Positions 21,801 to 29,907 of a stretch of 33,670 nt of DNA are shown here, piece by piece. This DNA is from Zygnema circumcarinatum (lineage: Eukaryota > Streptophyta > Zygnematophyceae > Zygnematales > Zygnemataceae). The DNA lies in assembly GCA_037447605.1 (NCBI GenBank), contig CM074818.1, forward strand, positions 1,631,771 to 1,665,440, given 5' to 3'. Numbering within the stretch: position 1 is the first letter of the stretch; each line of letters begins with the position of its first letter. Position numbers and translations under genes: made by a program. The notes under the pieces were generated by a model. It did not search any database and was not told the origin of the DNA. It worked only from the letters and a program-made list of their open reading frames with translations.

Positions 21801-23496
21801 AAAAGTAGATGCATCAGCACCATCAGCAGAAGGACCAGCAGCATCTGAAGCAGCACCAGCACCAGCAGCAGATGCAGCACCAAAAGTAGATGCATCAGCA
21901 CCATCAGCAGAAGGACCAGAAGGACCAGCAAGCACCTCAGCAGAAGACCAGCACCAGCAGCACCAGCACCAGCAGCAGATGCAGCACCAAAAGTAGATGC
22001 ATCAGCACCATCAGCAGAAGGACCAGCAGCATCTGAAGCAGCACCAGCACCAGCAGCAGATGCAGCACCAAAAGTAGATGCATCAGCACCATCAGCAGAA
22101 GGACCAGCAACACCTGAAGCAGCACCAGCACCAGCAGCAGATGCAGCACCAAAAGTAGATGCATCAGCACCATCAGCAGAAGGACCAGCAACACCTAAAG
22201 CAGCACCAGCACCAGCAGCAGAAGCACCAACAACAACAACACCAGCAGCAGAAGGATCAGCAACAACAACACCAGCAGCAGAAGGATCAGCAACAACAAC
22301 ACCAGCAGCAGAAGGATCAGCAACAGCAACACCAGCAGCAGAAGCACCAACAACAGCACCAGACGCACCAGCTTGCTTTCTTACGTGCTTGCGTGCTTGT
22401 GGATTAACCTAGTTTGGTTGACATATCGTTGACTGTTTTCCAAGGCTTCCAATTTCAACATGTTCACTACGTATTTTCGATAGAATCAGCATTTTTCTTA
22501 CTGTAGGCCAAAACGTTCGTACAACACCAAAGATTTTAGAGTTTGTGGATTAAGCATTTGACGTCACACATGTTCCTTCACCAAGTACGTGTCAGCTCAT
22601 GATTGAACTCAGATGGGATGCACAAAGTCCTATTATAAGTGCTGACCACGCCTGTGAACGTGGCTGCACGTTTCAAGATGTTCATGCTTGCATTATTTGT
22701 ACAACTCTTGATATTCCGCCTCTTTGTGATGCAGCTCTCACCACCCCCGCAGCCTTCGACTACGCAAGTTTTTACGGTGTCAATCCTTTCATTCAGCAAA
22801 GCAATGCAAGAAAGGGGTTTGACGGAAGCTTGATACTAACGGATGCTGACAAAGGACAAGCGGGGGTTGCACTTTATCAGTCTCCCGTCATATTGGCACG
22901 TGAAGCGGGTGGGGGTTGCCAAGCAGCCTCCTTTGAGACTAAATTTTCGTCCGTTATCAAAGGAGGAGGATTTTTTGCATGTTATGGGGATGGTTCCACA
23001 TTCACCATCGTTGCCATCAATGCGGATTTGTACAGCTTTGGAACAGGCAGTGGTTCCACCCTCGCGTTTACCTACACGGCTTCCCCGACAGTGGGCTCAA
23101 TTGCCGTTAAATTTGACACTAACTCAAATGCAGAGTTACAGGATCCTCCCCCGGAAGAGGATTCTTCGGGGGAACATGTGGGCATACTCAGGGACTTCAA
23201 CGCCACAACCATTACATCAAGTACAACTTCACTTGTGTCGTCTTCTGGTTCCTTTGACATACTTCCAAAATTCGCTTAGGTGAAATACAACAGTCAAATG
23301 AGCCTCTGGTCTATCTTTGTGAGTGCTTCTGATTTCAAGCCTGATTTGCCTCTCTTGACCTACACCGAGTTATTGTGCACAATTCTTCGACCCTCCAAGT
23401 GCGGGACGTGTGCGAACGTCTCCTCGGCATTCCTTGGATTCACTGCCGCGACAGGACAAGTCTGCTACAGCAGGCAATTGATTTGGTCATGGTCCT
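12781..23496 (+). CDS. Lectin gene 1: secreted multi-domain L-type lectin with long Ala/Pro/Thr-rich tract, partly decayed
   Basis: The proposed order is a signal-peptide exon (12781-12847, MATALASALLLCAAFAGVAL), A-type lectin exons 13147-13896, 14270-15016, 15459-16160+ (cut by a gap) and 16179-16925, a Pro-rich exon relic (17593-17655), a tract exon (18027-22412 if read to its stop) and a B-type lectin exon (22735 to about 23496). The introns are all phase 1, so exons can be added or skipped without changing frame. The product would be secreted, with several carbohydrate-binding-type domains. Compared with gene 2 it lacks the 45-base mini exon, has a lost splice acceptor, a nonsense codon in the B domain, and no recognisable Pro/Arg tail. 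It may make a protein ending in the A domains or in the tract. The true 3' end is unknown, and two genes are also possible, because the B exon lies beyond the tract's stop codon. Confidence 0.6.
13147..13896 (+). CDS. L-type (legume-fold) lectin domain exon A1
   Basis: The 750-base exon encodes about 250 residues that follow the legume-lectin pattern. In order: FTYVGFNAS near the start, GGCQAASFKARFSFLI, the sugar-pocket loop GDGLTF, VGSIAVAFDT, N....DPDGRHVGI (metal loop), YNSDTSKWSIFL, and FVGFTASTGYCYDAHQILSWSF at the end. Relative to concanavalin A, the metal-site residues D10, N14, D19 and H24 are kept at exact spacing but E8 is alanine. The acceptor is GATGCAG and the donor G|GTGCG, both phase 1. 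If the intron were retained, translation would run on for about 18 residues (PTPSSPREILAMIE...) to a TAG at about 13980. Confidence 0.85.
14270..15016 (+). CDS. L-type lectin domain exon A2
   Basis: A close copy of A1, one codon shorter at the start (TPT instead of TPPT). It has the same landmarks: GDGLTF, VGSIAVAFDT, DPDGSHVGI, FVGFTASTGYCYDAHQ and ILSWSFESSW. The intron before it is also a copy of the intron before A3, so exon and intron were duplicated as a unit. Intron retention would end the protein at a TGA shortly after PREILAMIEN. Confidence 0.85.
15140..15281 (+). repeat. 71-bp tandem duplication in the A2-A3 intron
   Basis: The segment TGATATTTTAAGTCTTAG to GGCACCGTGC occurs twice head to tail (15140-15210 and 15211-15281) with very few differences. 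Other introns of the cluster hold it once. This is a recent local duplication. Confidence 0.9.
15459..16160 (+). CDS. L-type lectin domain exon A3, 3' end lost in assembly gap
   Basis: This exon matches A1/A2 up to TASTGYCY and then runs into 10 N at 16161-16170. The last 15 or so codons, the donor and the whole following intron (about 370-440 bases in sister copies) are missing. After the N, sequence resumes 8 bases before the next exon's start. A continuous frame across the gap is therefore an artefact, not a two-domain exon. Confidence 0.85.
16161..16170. other. Assembly gap inside the lectin array
   Basis: Ten N of nominal length. The flanks show that at least an exon end plus an intron is missing, and additional near-identical lectin exons could have been collapsed here. 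Confidence 0.9.
16179..16925 (+). CDS. L-type lectin domain exon A4
   Basis: The first 140 or so bases are identical to A3, making A3 and A4 the youngest pair in the array. It keeps GDGLTF, the VAFDT...N....DPDGRHVGI metal loop, and ILSWSFESSW. The donor is G|GTGCG, phase 1. Retaining the intron would end translation at TGA 16979-16981 after PREILAMIEH. Confidence 0.85.
17593..17655 (+). pseudogene. Proline-rich linker exon relic, acceptor lost
   Basis: The stretch encodes PPPPSPPPPCRPPPPPPPTP in phase 1 and ends at a normal GTAAGAATAC donor, matching the linker exon of gene 2 (26991-27107). The acceptor, TTTTTGTTGCAG in gene 2, reads TTTTTGTGGCAC here, so AG has become AC. The exon is probably skipped, which does not change frame because both neighbours are phase 1. 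Confidence 0.65.
17690..18026 (+). repeat. Intron copy upstream of the Ala/Pro/Thr tract (duplicated at 22425-22734)
   Basis: About 330 bases from GTTGACTGTTTTCCAAGGCTT to GTGATGCAG match both 22425-22734 and the intron before the B-type lectin exon of gene 2 (about 27140-27428). This is the intron that normally precedes a B lectin exon, so such an exon once began at 18027. Confidence 0.8.
18027..22412 (+). CDS. Long exon-like tract coding Ala/Pro/Thr/Ser/Glu repeats (mucin- or AGP-like)
   Basis: After the GATGCAG acceptor the first 11 bases match a B lectin exon (CTCTCACCACC). A short Phe/Leu-rich stretch follows, then APAAP and two repeat blocks. The first is built on TTTPAAEGSA (10 residues, also with APTTT variants), mainly 18180-19320 and 22200-22350. 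The second is a 27-residue unit of PAADAAPKVDASAPSAEGP plus (A/T)(S/P)EAAPA, repeated about 25-30 times between about 19320 and 22190. The AP, SP and TP dipeptides resemble arabinogalactan or mucin glycomodules, which suggests an extracellular glycosylated spacer. The frame set by the phase-1 acceptor is kept except for two single-base losses, near 18468 and near 21947. Corrected for these, it runs to TAG 22410-22412, about 1,460 codons. Whether it is translated is unproven: a stop-free repeat unit stays stop-free as it expands. Gln-rich and Leu-rich readings in other frames are less likely. Confidence 0.5.
18088..22365 (+). repeat. 4.3-kb CAG-rich tandem repeat, 30-bp and 81-bp units
   Basis: The strand is biased to C, A and G with hardly any T in the 30-bp unit. 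The 30-bp unit (ACAACAACACCAGCAGCAGA plus AGGATCAGCA) dominates the first kilobase and returns at the end. The 81-bp unit, marked by CCAAAAGTAGATGCATCAGC, fills the middle. A few hybrid or shortened units occur (about 20310, 20830-20930, 21170, 21310, 21530-21600), as expected from unequal exchange. Confidence 0.95.
22425..22734 (+). repeat. Intron copy downstream of the tract
   Basis: A second copy of 17690-18026, ending in TTTGTGATGCAG immediately before the B-type lectin exon at 22735. The tract is therefore bracketed by two direct copies of the same intron. Confidence 0.8.
22735..23496 (+). pseudogene. B-type L-lectin exon with a premature stop, lectin gene 1
   Basis: The stretch aligns over its whole length with the intact B exon of gene 2: LTTPAAF start, GGGCQAASFETKFS, GDGSTFTIVA.NADLYSFGTGSGS, VGSIAVKFDT, GEHVGILRDFNATTI, YNSQMSLWSIFVS and FLGFTAATG. 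Three defects stand out. TGG (W) of the KFAWVEYN motif is TAG at 23277-23279. The metal loop is about five residues longer (DPPPEEDSSGEH against DPPGEH). The 3' end is cut short after WSWSL, just before GTAAGTT. The concanavalin A E8 position is lysine. It is probably not translated as a lectin. Confidence 0.8.
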
Positions 23497-23739
23497 TGTG
23501 TAAGTTACTCATCAAGAAACTTACACGAGTGACTGGGCAGTGACTGGGTTTCTCTTTCTGAGTAAATCTTGAGGTAATGTTGTAGATCCTTTGGCGTTAC
23601 GAAAGCGCTACCCCCGAGATTGTCTACGTGCCTATTTCCTTTTGCAAATTCCTTTTATAGACGATGGTCGCTATTCGGAAGTCTCTTTATCTCGGTTCGG
23701 ACAAAAGAGCAACATGAAGAGCGACGGTGAAACGGTCCA

Positions 23740-24005
23740 CAGGTCGGACCAGTGGATCAGCAACCATTGGACAACCATTAGATGGCAATGGTTGGATGTC
23801 TACTGGTTCGAATGGTTGTTTCAGTCCGGCGCCAATGGTTGGCAACCAGTCTAATGGTTGCTAACCATTGGCATCCACTGCTTCCAAACCATTCGACTGG
23901 TTGCCAAACATTGGCATCCACTGGTTCCGAACCATTCGAATGGTTGTTTTGATCCGCGCCAACGGTTGGCAACCAGTCGAATGGTCGGTCTAATGGTCCG
24001 ACCTG
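23740..24005. mobile_element. Small terminal-inverted-repeat element, GGTTGG family, copy 2
   Basis: The ends CAGGTCGGACCA and TGGTCCGACCTG are perfect 12-bp inverted repeats. The inside is a patchwork of CCATTGG, CCATTCGA and TGGTTG words on both strands, giving much potential to fold back on itself. The 8-bp flanks (ACGGTCCA and TGAGTCCA) share only five positions, so a target duplication is doubtful. It is related to 10183-10463. No coding capacity. Confidence 0.55.
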
Positions 24006-24802
24006 TGAGTCCATTCGTCATGTACTGTTTCTAAAACAACTCGAAATCGGGTAATGCCGGAACGCAACGGGACGGACTCGCGCGACCATGGAACGGGGCC
24101 CCTCCCTTCGTGTCCTGGCCGTACGGCGGCCCACGGCACGGGCGGAGACTCGCGGCGGCCGGGCGGGCGGACCGTACAGGCCGCGGCTCGGGAAGGCTGC
24201 GAAGGGCCGTTGACCAGTGACCGTTGACCGTCGCGCCGTCGGAGTGACCGACAAAAAAAAGGTGAACTCGATCGCCCTCGCGAGGGCGATGCGCGCAAAA
24301 AAGGACATGGGAAAACGACACACTGAAAATCAAAATATTTGTAATATGTTTCAAGAAGTTACACTAAAATGACAGACAAAAATGGAAAAAAAATTGTAAT
24401 ATCTTTAATTTTGTTTTTTTGCCCTCCTCCGGCCGTACCTCGCCCGGTCGCGCCGGTCGCTCCGGTCGCTCCGGTCGCTCCGATCGCTCCGGTCGCTCAG
24501 GTCGCCGCCGGTCCCTGCGGAGGGGGACCGTCGTCGGCCGGCACGCGGGAGGCCGCCACGTGGCGCGTGCTGCACAACACGACAAGACGGCAACCGTACG
24601 GTCAAGGACCATACGGCAATGCGTACACGTAGCCCTCCGCCGCGCGATGCAGAGCTGCCGATCGGACGGCCGAGCGCGACTCGATCTTCGCCGCCCACCC
24701 GGCCGCGTTGACTTGAGCCTTCCCTATTTCTGGCGGCGCCCCATCTCCTCGCGGCGGAAGGGAGGGAGGGAGGGAAGGAAGGCGGGCGAAGGGGAGGCAG
24801 CC
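24006..24802 (+). promoter_or_regulatory. GC-rich upstream region of lectin gene 2, with 9-bp tandem repeats
   Basis: Very CpG-rich from 24050 to 24300. A tandem run of CGGTCGCTC units, some changed, occupies about 24444-24506. From about 24659 to the start codon at 24803 the sequence parallels the block before lectin gene 1, including TTGACTTGAGCCTTCCCTAT and GGCAGCCATGGCCACGG. Likely promoter and 5' UTR. Long open frames here are GC artefacts. Confidence 0.5.
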
Positions 24803-27800
24803 ATGGCCACGGCCCTCGCGAGCGCGCTCCTCCTCTGTGCTGCGTTAGCGAGCGTGGCCGCTCTCTCCACGCGTACGTATCTCGCCCGCCCTCTCTCGCA
24901 CGTGCCGCAATGCATGGCCGCCTTCTTACTGCCTTGCTGCAACGCCTGCGAATGCAGAAGGAGGGTCTCAATGTCACAGCATTGGGCCAGCAGATGTGTT
25001 AGAGATTGCTGTGCGGATTTTTCTGCTTCCGAGCTCGTAGTGAGGCGATGGAGGCAAGGGAGGTCGCAAGGCTGGAAGGAGTGTGCAATGGGAGTTCGGA
25101 GTGCTCGTAGAAGTGCTGTTGTCAGTCCTTCTGGCATAGTAAATACGGTGTGAGCGATAGTCTCTTGGATCAATTTACTGTCTACCGCTCTCTCCCTTCC
25201 TCCATCTGCCGCCCTTTTCCTTCCTCTATCTTGTCTCTATCTGACTGCTCTACAGAACTTTGCTGCTAAAGCAACACTGCTGTGCTGTTTTTTTCTCCTC
25301 GACCGTTTCCTTTCCGAATGCTTCACCAATCGTCATTCGGATTTTTGGGAATGATTCCAAGTTTGAATTTCTCACAGAAAGCTCTGCCCAAGTGGATTAG
25401 TTCTATTCAGTACTCTCCCTTCTACCAGCTACGAAACAGATGCATTGCTCTTCCACTTATTTCCGGTATTCTACATATTTTTGGTGATTCAGCACTTACT
25501 CCTCCAACGGTCTTCACTTATGCGGGTTTCAACGGCAGCCAACCGCCCATCACGCAAGGCAACACAACAATCGTTGGCAGCAGGCTGCAGCTTACAGACG
25601 AATTCCAAGCCGTATCTGGCAATGCATTCCATCCGGATCAGGTGACCTTGCTCCGAAAAAAAACGACTGGAGGTTGCCAAGCAGCTTCGTTTAAGTCGAG
25701 GTTCTCGTTTCTCATTTCCAACAACTTCACTTTCTGTGACGGAGATGGTCTTACTTTCACTTTTGTTGCTTCCAATGCGAACTTAAGCAACATTGGGTTA
25801 GTCCTTGGCGGGAGCCTCGGGTACTCGTACGAAGGATCGGCCAAAGTTGGTTCCATAGCCGTTGCATTCGACACGTTCCCCAATTCTGAGTTAAATGACC
25901 CTGATGGAAGACATGTTGGAATACTTGAAAATTTGAACTTTACGACTGTTAAAGCAAAAACTACGTCCCTCCTTGACGACTTGTCGCCAACCTCGACGAA
26001 GTATGCGTGGGTGCAATACAACGGCGATACCAGCAAGTGGTCCATATTTTTGAGCGATGGCGACAGCAGGCCTGCTGACCCCGTCCTCAGCTACACCAAG
26101 TCCCTTTGCAGCATCCTTCGGCCGCCCAACTGTACGGACTGCGCCAATGTGACGTCGGCCTTCGTTGGATTCACCGCTTCAACGGGGTACTGCTATGATG
26201 CTCATCAGATTTTGTCGTGGAGCTTTGAGAGCAGCTGGACGGGTGCGTTCCCTCCTCCCTCATCTCCACGAGAGCCGTCAGAGTCCGTTTGATGCTTGCC
26301 ATGATTGAGCACTGATCTTGAGGAAGGCTCTCCGCCTTTAAGAAGACTTTCTCTCACTTTACGTGTGGTTTGGTGGCAAGGAAGCAAGATTATAGTTTAA
26401 GACTTAGCAGTCCTGAGAGATGGGCATGAATGCGTAAAATTACCTGTTAAAGCACCGTGAGTGGTTCTTTCGTTATTGTTCGTGTTATGCGTGGACTTTC
26501 AAGAATTAAGTAAATACTCGTATTATGCGTATGCAATGTGTTGATTATGAGTCATAGGAAGTAGTCACTGAACTTGAACAGTAAACGTGCATGGCACAAG
26601 CAAAAGTGTGAAAGCGTATCTGACGGCAGTGCGTTACGGTCGGATGTTTTCCTGCTAGTACTGCAGGGTTACATAATCGCATTTAAAGGAACATCTCATA
26701 TTTGTAAAGGTTCTCCTTTGTTTTAAACTGTTGCCACGACTTTTCGTGTGCAGCATTCAAGTCGCCCCCCCCCGCTCCACCTTCGCCACCTCCGCGCCGT
26801 AAGTGGAACTATTCTCTTTCCCCCTCGTCATGTCATCTCCTTTTTTTTAATGTCGTTTGTAAATACACCATTTCCGTCTCTAACACGTCACAATCGAGCT
26901 AAAAACTTCGATTCTACGCAATGAAATCTTTTTTATCTTCGAGCAGCTGCTTGCTTTATGAGCTTATATCAAGTTTAATTTTTGTTGCAGCTCCGCCACC
27001 TTCCCCACCTCCTCCACCCCCCCCACCACCTTCACCACCTCCTCCGCCACCTTCACCACCTTCACCGCCTCCACCTCCCCGGCCGCCTTCTCCACCCCCA
27101 ACTCCGCGTAAGAATACTTGGTTTCTTCTCCCTTTCTCTGCATATGGTCGGCTTTTTTCCAAGACTTCCAATTGCAACACGTTCACGACGTATTAATGTT
27201 AGAACCAGCAATTTCCTTACTGTAGGCCGAAAACGTTCGTACAGCACCAAAGCTTTTAGAGTTTGTGGATTAAGCAAATTTGACGTCACAAATGTTCCTT
27301 CACCTATTACGTGCTGATCACGCCTGTGAATGTGTCTATACGTTTCAGGCTGTTCATGCTTGCGTTATCTGCACGCCTTGAATATTCCACATTCACAACT
27401 CTTGATATTCCGCCACTTTGTGATGCAGCTCTCACCACCCCCGCAGCCTTCGCCTTCTCAAGTTTTGTTTCGAGCACTCCACTCATTCTGAAAGGCAATG
27501 CGACAATTGCGTCTGATGCAAGCTTGGTACTTACGGATGCTGGACAAGGACTAGCGGGGGTGGCACTTTATCGGTCTCCCGTCACATTGACGCGAAAAGC
27601 GGGTGGGGGTTGCCAAGCAGCCTCTTTTAAGACTTCATTTTCGTTCATTGTCGAAGAGAACGGTTTTGGATGTAATGGGGACGGCTTCACATTCAGCATC
27701 GTTGCCTCCAATGCGGATTTGTACAGCTTTGGAACAGGCAGTGGTTCCACACTCGCGTTTACCTACACGGCTTCTCCGACAGTGGGCTCAATTGCCGTTA

Positions 27801-28685
27801 AATTTGACACTTTCCAAAATGAAGAGTTTAAGGATCCTCCGGGGGAACACGTGGGCATACTCAGGGACTTTAACGCCACTACCATTAAATCGCAAATTAC
27901 TTCAATTGTGTCCAATCCTGACTACTACCAAGGCTACGACGGTTACCATTACTATCCGAAATTTGCTTGGGTGGAATACAACAGTCCAACGAGCCTCTGG
28001 TCTATCTTTGTGAGTGATTTTGATTCAAAGCCCGCTTCGCCTCTCTTGACCTACACCAAGTCCCTGTGCACAATTCTTCGACCCTCCAAGTGCGGGACGT
28101 GTGCGAAGGTCGACTCGGCATTCCTTGGCTTCACTGCCGCGACAGGAGCGTGCTACAACAGGCAATCGATTTTGTCGTGGAACTTTGCGAGCTCGTGGCC
28201 CGGTAAGCTTCTTTATCAAGAACATGTGACTGGATTGGATTCAGTTCATTGGATCAGGGGGTATGACGGACGGACTTGAAAAGTGCTTGGTTTTTGAATA
28301 GCTTTAATCCGGTCCAACGTCCTTGAAATGTACTCACAATACAGACCACCTGGGGCACACCAACCTTCGACCAGACCAGCATGTCATTTTTCAAAAATAC
28401 TCAAGTTCAATCGTTTCTTGTTTGCTGTCGATGTTGCGATATCAAAAAGTTGAAATTACCAAAGGAGGGCGTTTTGCATGATTTGAACCTGCTATTCCTC
28501 CAGAACTGTGCCATTGCCAATTTATTCTGTAACAGTGCTCTGATACTCTACTTTGAGATCGTGCAGCGACTGCGCCTCCCCCTCCCCGCCGCCCTCCCCC
28601 TTCCCGGCGCCCTCCTCCTCGCCGCCCTCCCCCTGCACGGCCGCCTCCACGCCGCCCGAACCCTCCGCCTGCGAGAGCTCCTTAG
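24803..28685 (+). CDS. Lectin gene 2: secreted protein with two L-type lectin domains and Pro-rich linkers, apparently intact
   Basis: Six exons fit: signal peptide 24803-24872 (MATALASALLLCAALASVAA), A-type lectin 25493-26242, mini Pro exon 26754-26798 (AFKSPPPAPPSPPPR), Pro exon 26991-27107 (only P with some S, R, T), B-type lectin 27429-28202, and Pro/Arg tail 28567-28685 with TAG 28683-28685. All introns are phase 1. The total is 1875 bases, giving 624 residues. Both lectin domains follow the legume-lectin fold pattern, with GDGLTF/GDGFTF sugar-loop motifs and FVGFTASTG/FLGFTAATG. At the metal site D10, N14, D19 and H24 (concanavalin A numbering) are kept but E8 is Ala in domain A and Lys in domain B. 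The product is probably an extracellular or wall-associated carbohydrate-binding protein with a stiff Pro-rich hinge. The first intron has about 300 extra bases compared with gene 1. The tail exon rests on one acceptor and is the least certain. Confidence 0.75.
25493..26242 (+). CDS. L-type lectin domain exon A5 (gene 2)
   Basis: It is collinear with A1-A4 and the same length as A1, with SNFTFCDGDGLTF-type, VGSIAVAFDT, DPDGRHVGI and ILSWSFESSW landmarks. It is the most diverged A copy (for example KAKTTSLL for ASGTTSLL). The donor is G|GTGCG. Retaining the intron would give a short Pro/Ser tail (PPPSSPREPSESV) and a TGA. Confidence 0.85.
27429..28202 (+). CDS. L-type lectin domain exon B2 (gene 2)
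   Basis: The 774-base exon encodes about 258 residues of the second lectin subtype: LTTPAAFAFSSF, GGGCQAASFKTSFSFIV, GDGFTFSIVASNADLYSFG, VGSIAVKFDT, KDPPGEHVGI, PKFAWVEYN, LWSIFVSDFDSKP, FLGFTAATGACYNRQ and ILSWNFASSW. The acceptor is GATGCAG and the donor G|GTAAGC, both phase 1. A YYQGYDGYHYYP insertion sits before PKFAW and is absent from the A type. Confidence 0.85.
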
Positions 28686-29779
28686 ACCAACCTGGATGGA
28701 TGGCTCAGATTGGTTGGTTGGCCCGTTTGCTTAGTTGGTTGGTTGGTTGGTTGGCTCGTTAGTTGGTTGGTTGACATGGGAGTTCATTTTGGGCCGTTAT
28801 GAGGAGGATTCAGTGCAACTTTCGTGAACTGAGGGTCTCTAAGTCATATGACGACAGTAGTGATCTTTGATTGCAGTAGGTTTTTATGATGGTGGGAAAC
28901 TGAGTATTAAGCGTTGGAGGTAGAGTGCTGGCTCTGGGCGGAGTGATGGAACCGCTCGTGTGTCAGCCTCAATTATGTGTCTGCATGGCGGGTTTGTGTT
29001 CAATAATGACGTTTTCTAGTATCCCCTTCACGTTAAACGGTAGCTAAGCTTGCGCTTTTATGTTTCAGAACCTAGTTTGCAATATGAAATGCAGAGTTGA
29101 AACTGATGATCCTCATCTTTTTTAGAAAGAAAAAACGAAAAGATCTGTGATACTCTCTTGACCTTGTACACACTTTACAGCATGCATCTATTCTACGCCA
29201 CTGATCTTTACAATGCGGATATGGTTGTGGCTGATCGTCAACTCACCACACGCTCTCTCCAATCAGTGGCGGGTCTACGGTCTTCTTTGTGAGAGCGTAA
29301 CCTCCCCTCAGAATTTGAAACGCTCGTCGGCACTGAACGCCCTTGATGTGGCATTAGGGCGTGTCGAGTTATTAGTAGTGCTAAAAACGAGGTTACTAAG
29401 TACTAAAATTCATGGCGATCTCAAACCTAAGCCGACCCGACCCGAAGTCAAGTGTTGGTCAGTCCGCGGGTCAATGTTGCGGCGATTGACCTGCACGGTT
29501 TACTCCAAAAGGGCACTTCTTCGAACGATGTTGTTCGCACCCGAAAGCGGCGCCGACCAGGGAATGGCGAAAATCGCGTCATCGTTGGATCTTTTCTGCA
29601 CACGTGGCGAGCCGTAATTGGTGGCGAATGTTGAAAGTTTTTTTTAGCATAACCGCACCACGAACGGAGGGCGGCCCTCACTTTGAGTTTGTCGCAACTT
29701 CGCCCTCGCGCGGGCCGTGACATGACATGACGTGACACACCCCAAATCTCGTTTCGACACGTGATTTGGTCGAGACATT
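28686..29779. other. Downstream of lectin gene 2; TTGG microsatellite; no further gene
   Basis: A (TTGG)n-like tract lies at about 28711-28772. The rest shows no exon I can support. CAGTGGCGGGTCTACGG at 29264 resembles a hAT end, but no inverted partner was found. The 302-codon minus-strand frame at 29448-30356 runs across transposon arms and is not a gene. Confidence 0.5.
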
Positions 29780-29907
29780 TCGTACAGTACGAATAAGTAC
29801 AGTACGGGAACATACCATACAGTGGGGGGTCCTCATATTTTCCACCCTGTACAGTGCGCTCCCAAGAAATTCGCCCCGATTTTGCCGAAACCACCTTTTT
29901 GTACAGA

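Noticed and set aside
19007-21931. Minus-strand frame of 974 codons rich in Leu/Val/Met
   Set aside because: It is the complement of the CAG-type repeat. Any frame without a stop in the unit stays open; there is no domain, start context or splice signal.
20874-21935. Minus-strand Ala/Gly/Ser-rich frame of 353 codons
   Set aside because: Another shadow of the same 81-bp repeat, with no flanking gene structure.
18027-22365. Polyglutamine (QQQHQQQKDQ) reading of the CAG tract
   Set aside because: In that frame each 81-bp unit contains a TAG (AAAGTAGATGCA read as K-stop), so it is broken many times, unlike the Ala/Pro/Thr frame.
29264-29300. hAT-like end CAGTGGCGGGTCTACGG
   Set aside because: No inverted partner or 8-bp duplication could be found downstream.
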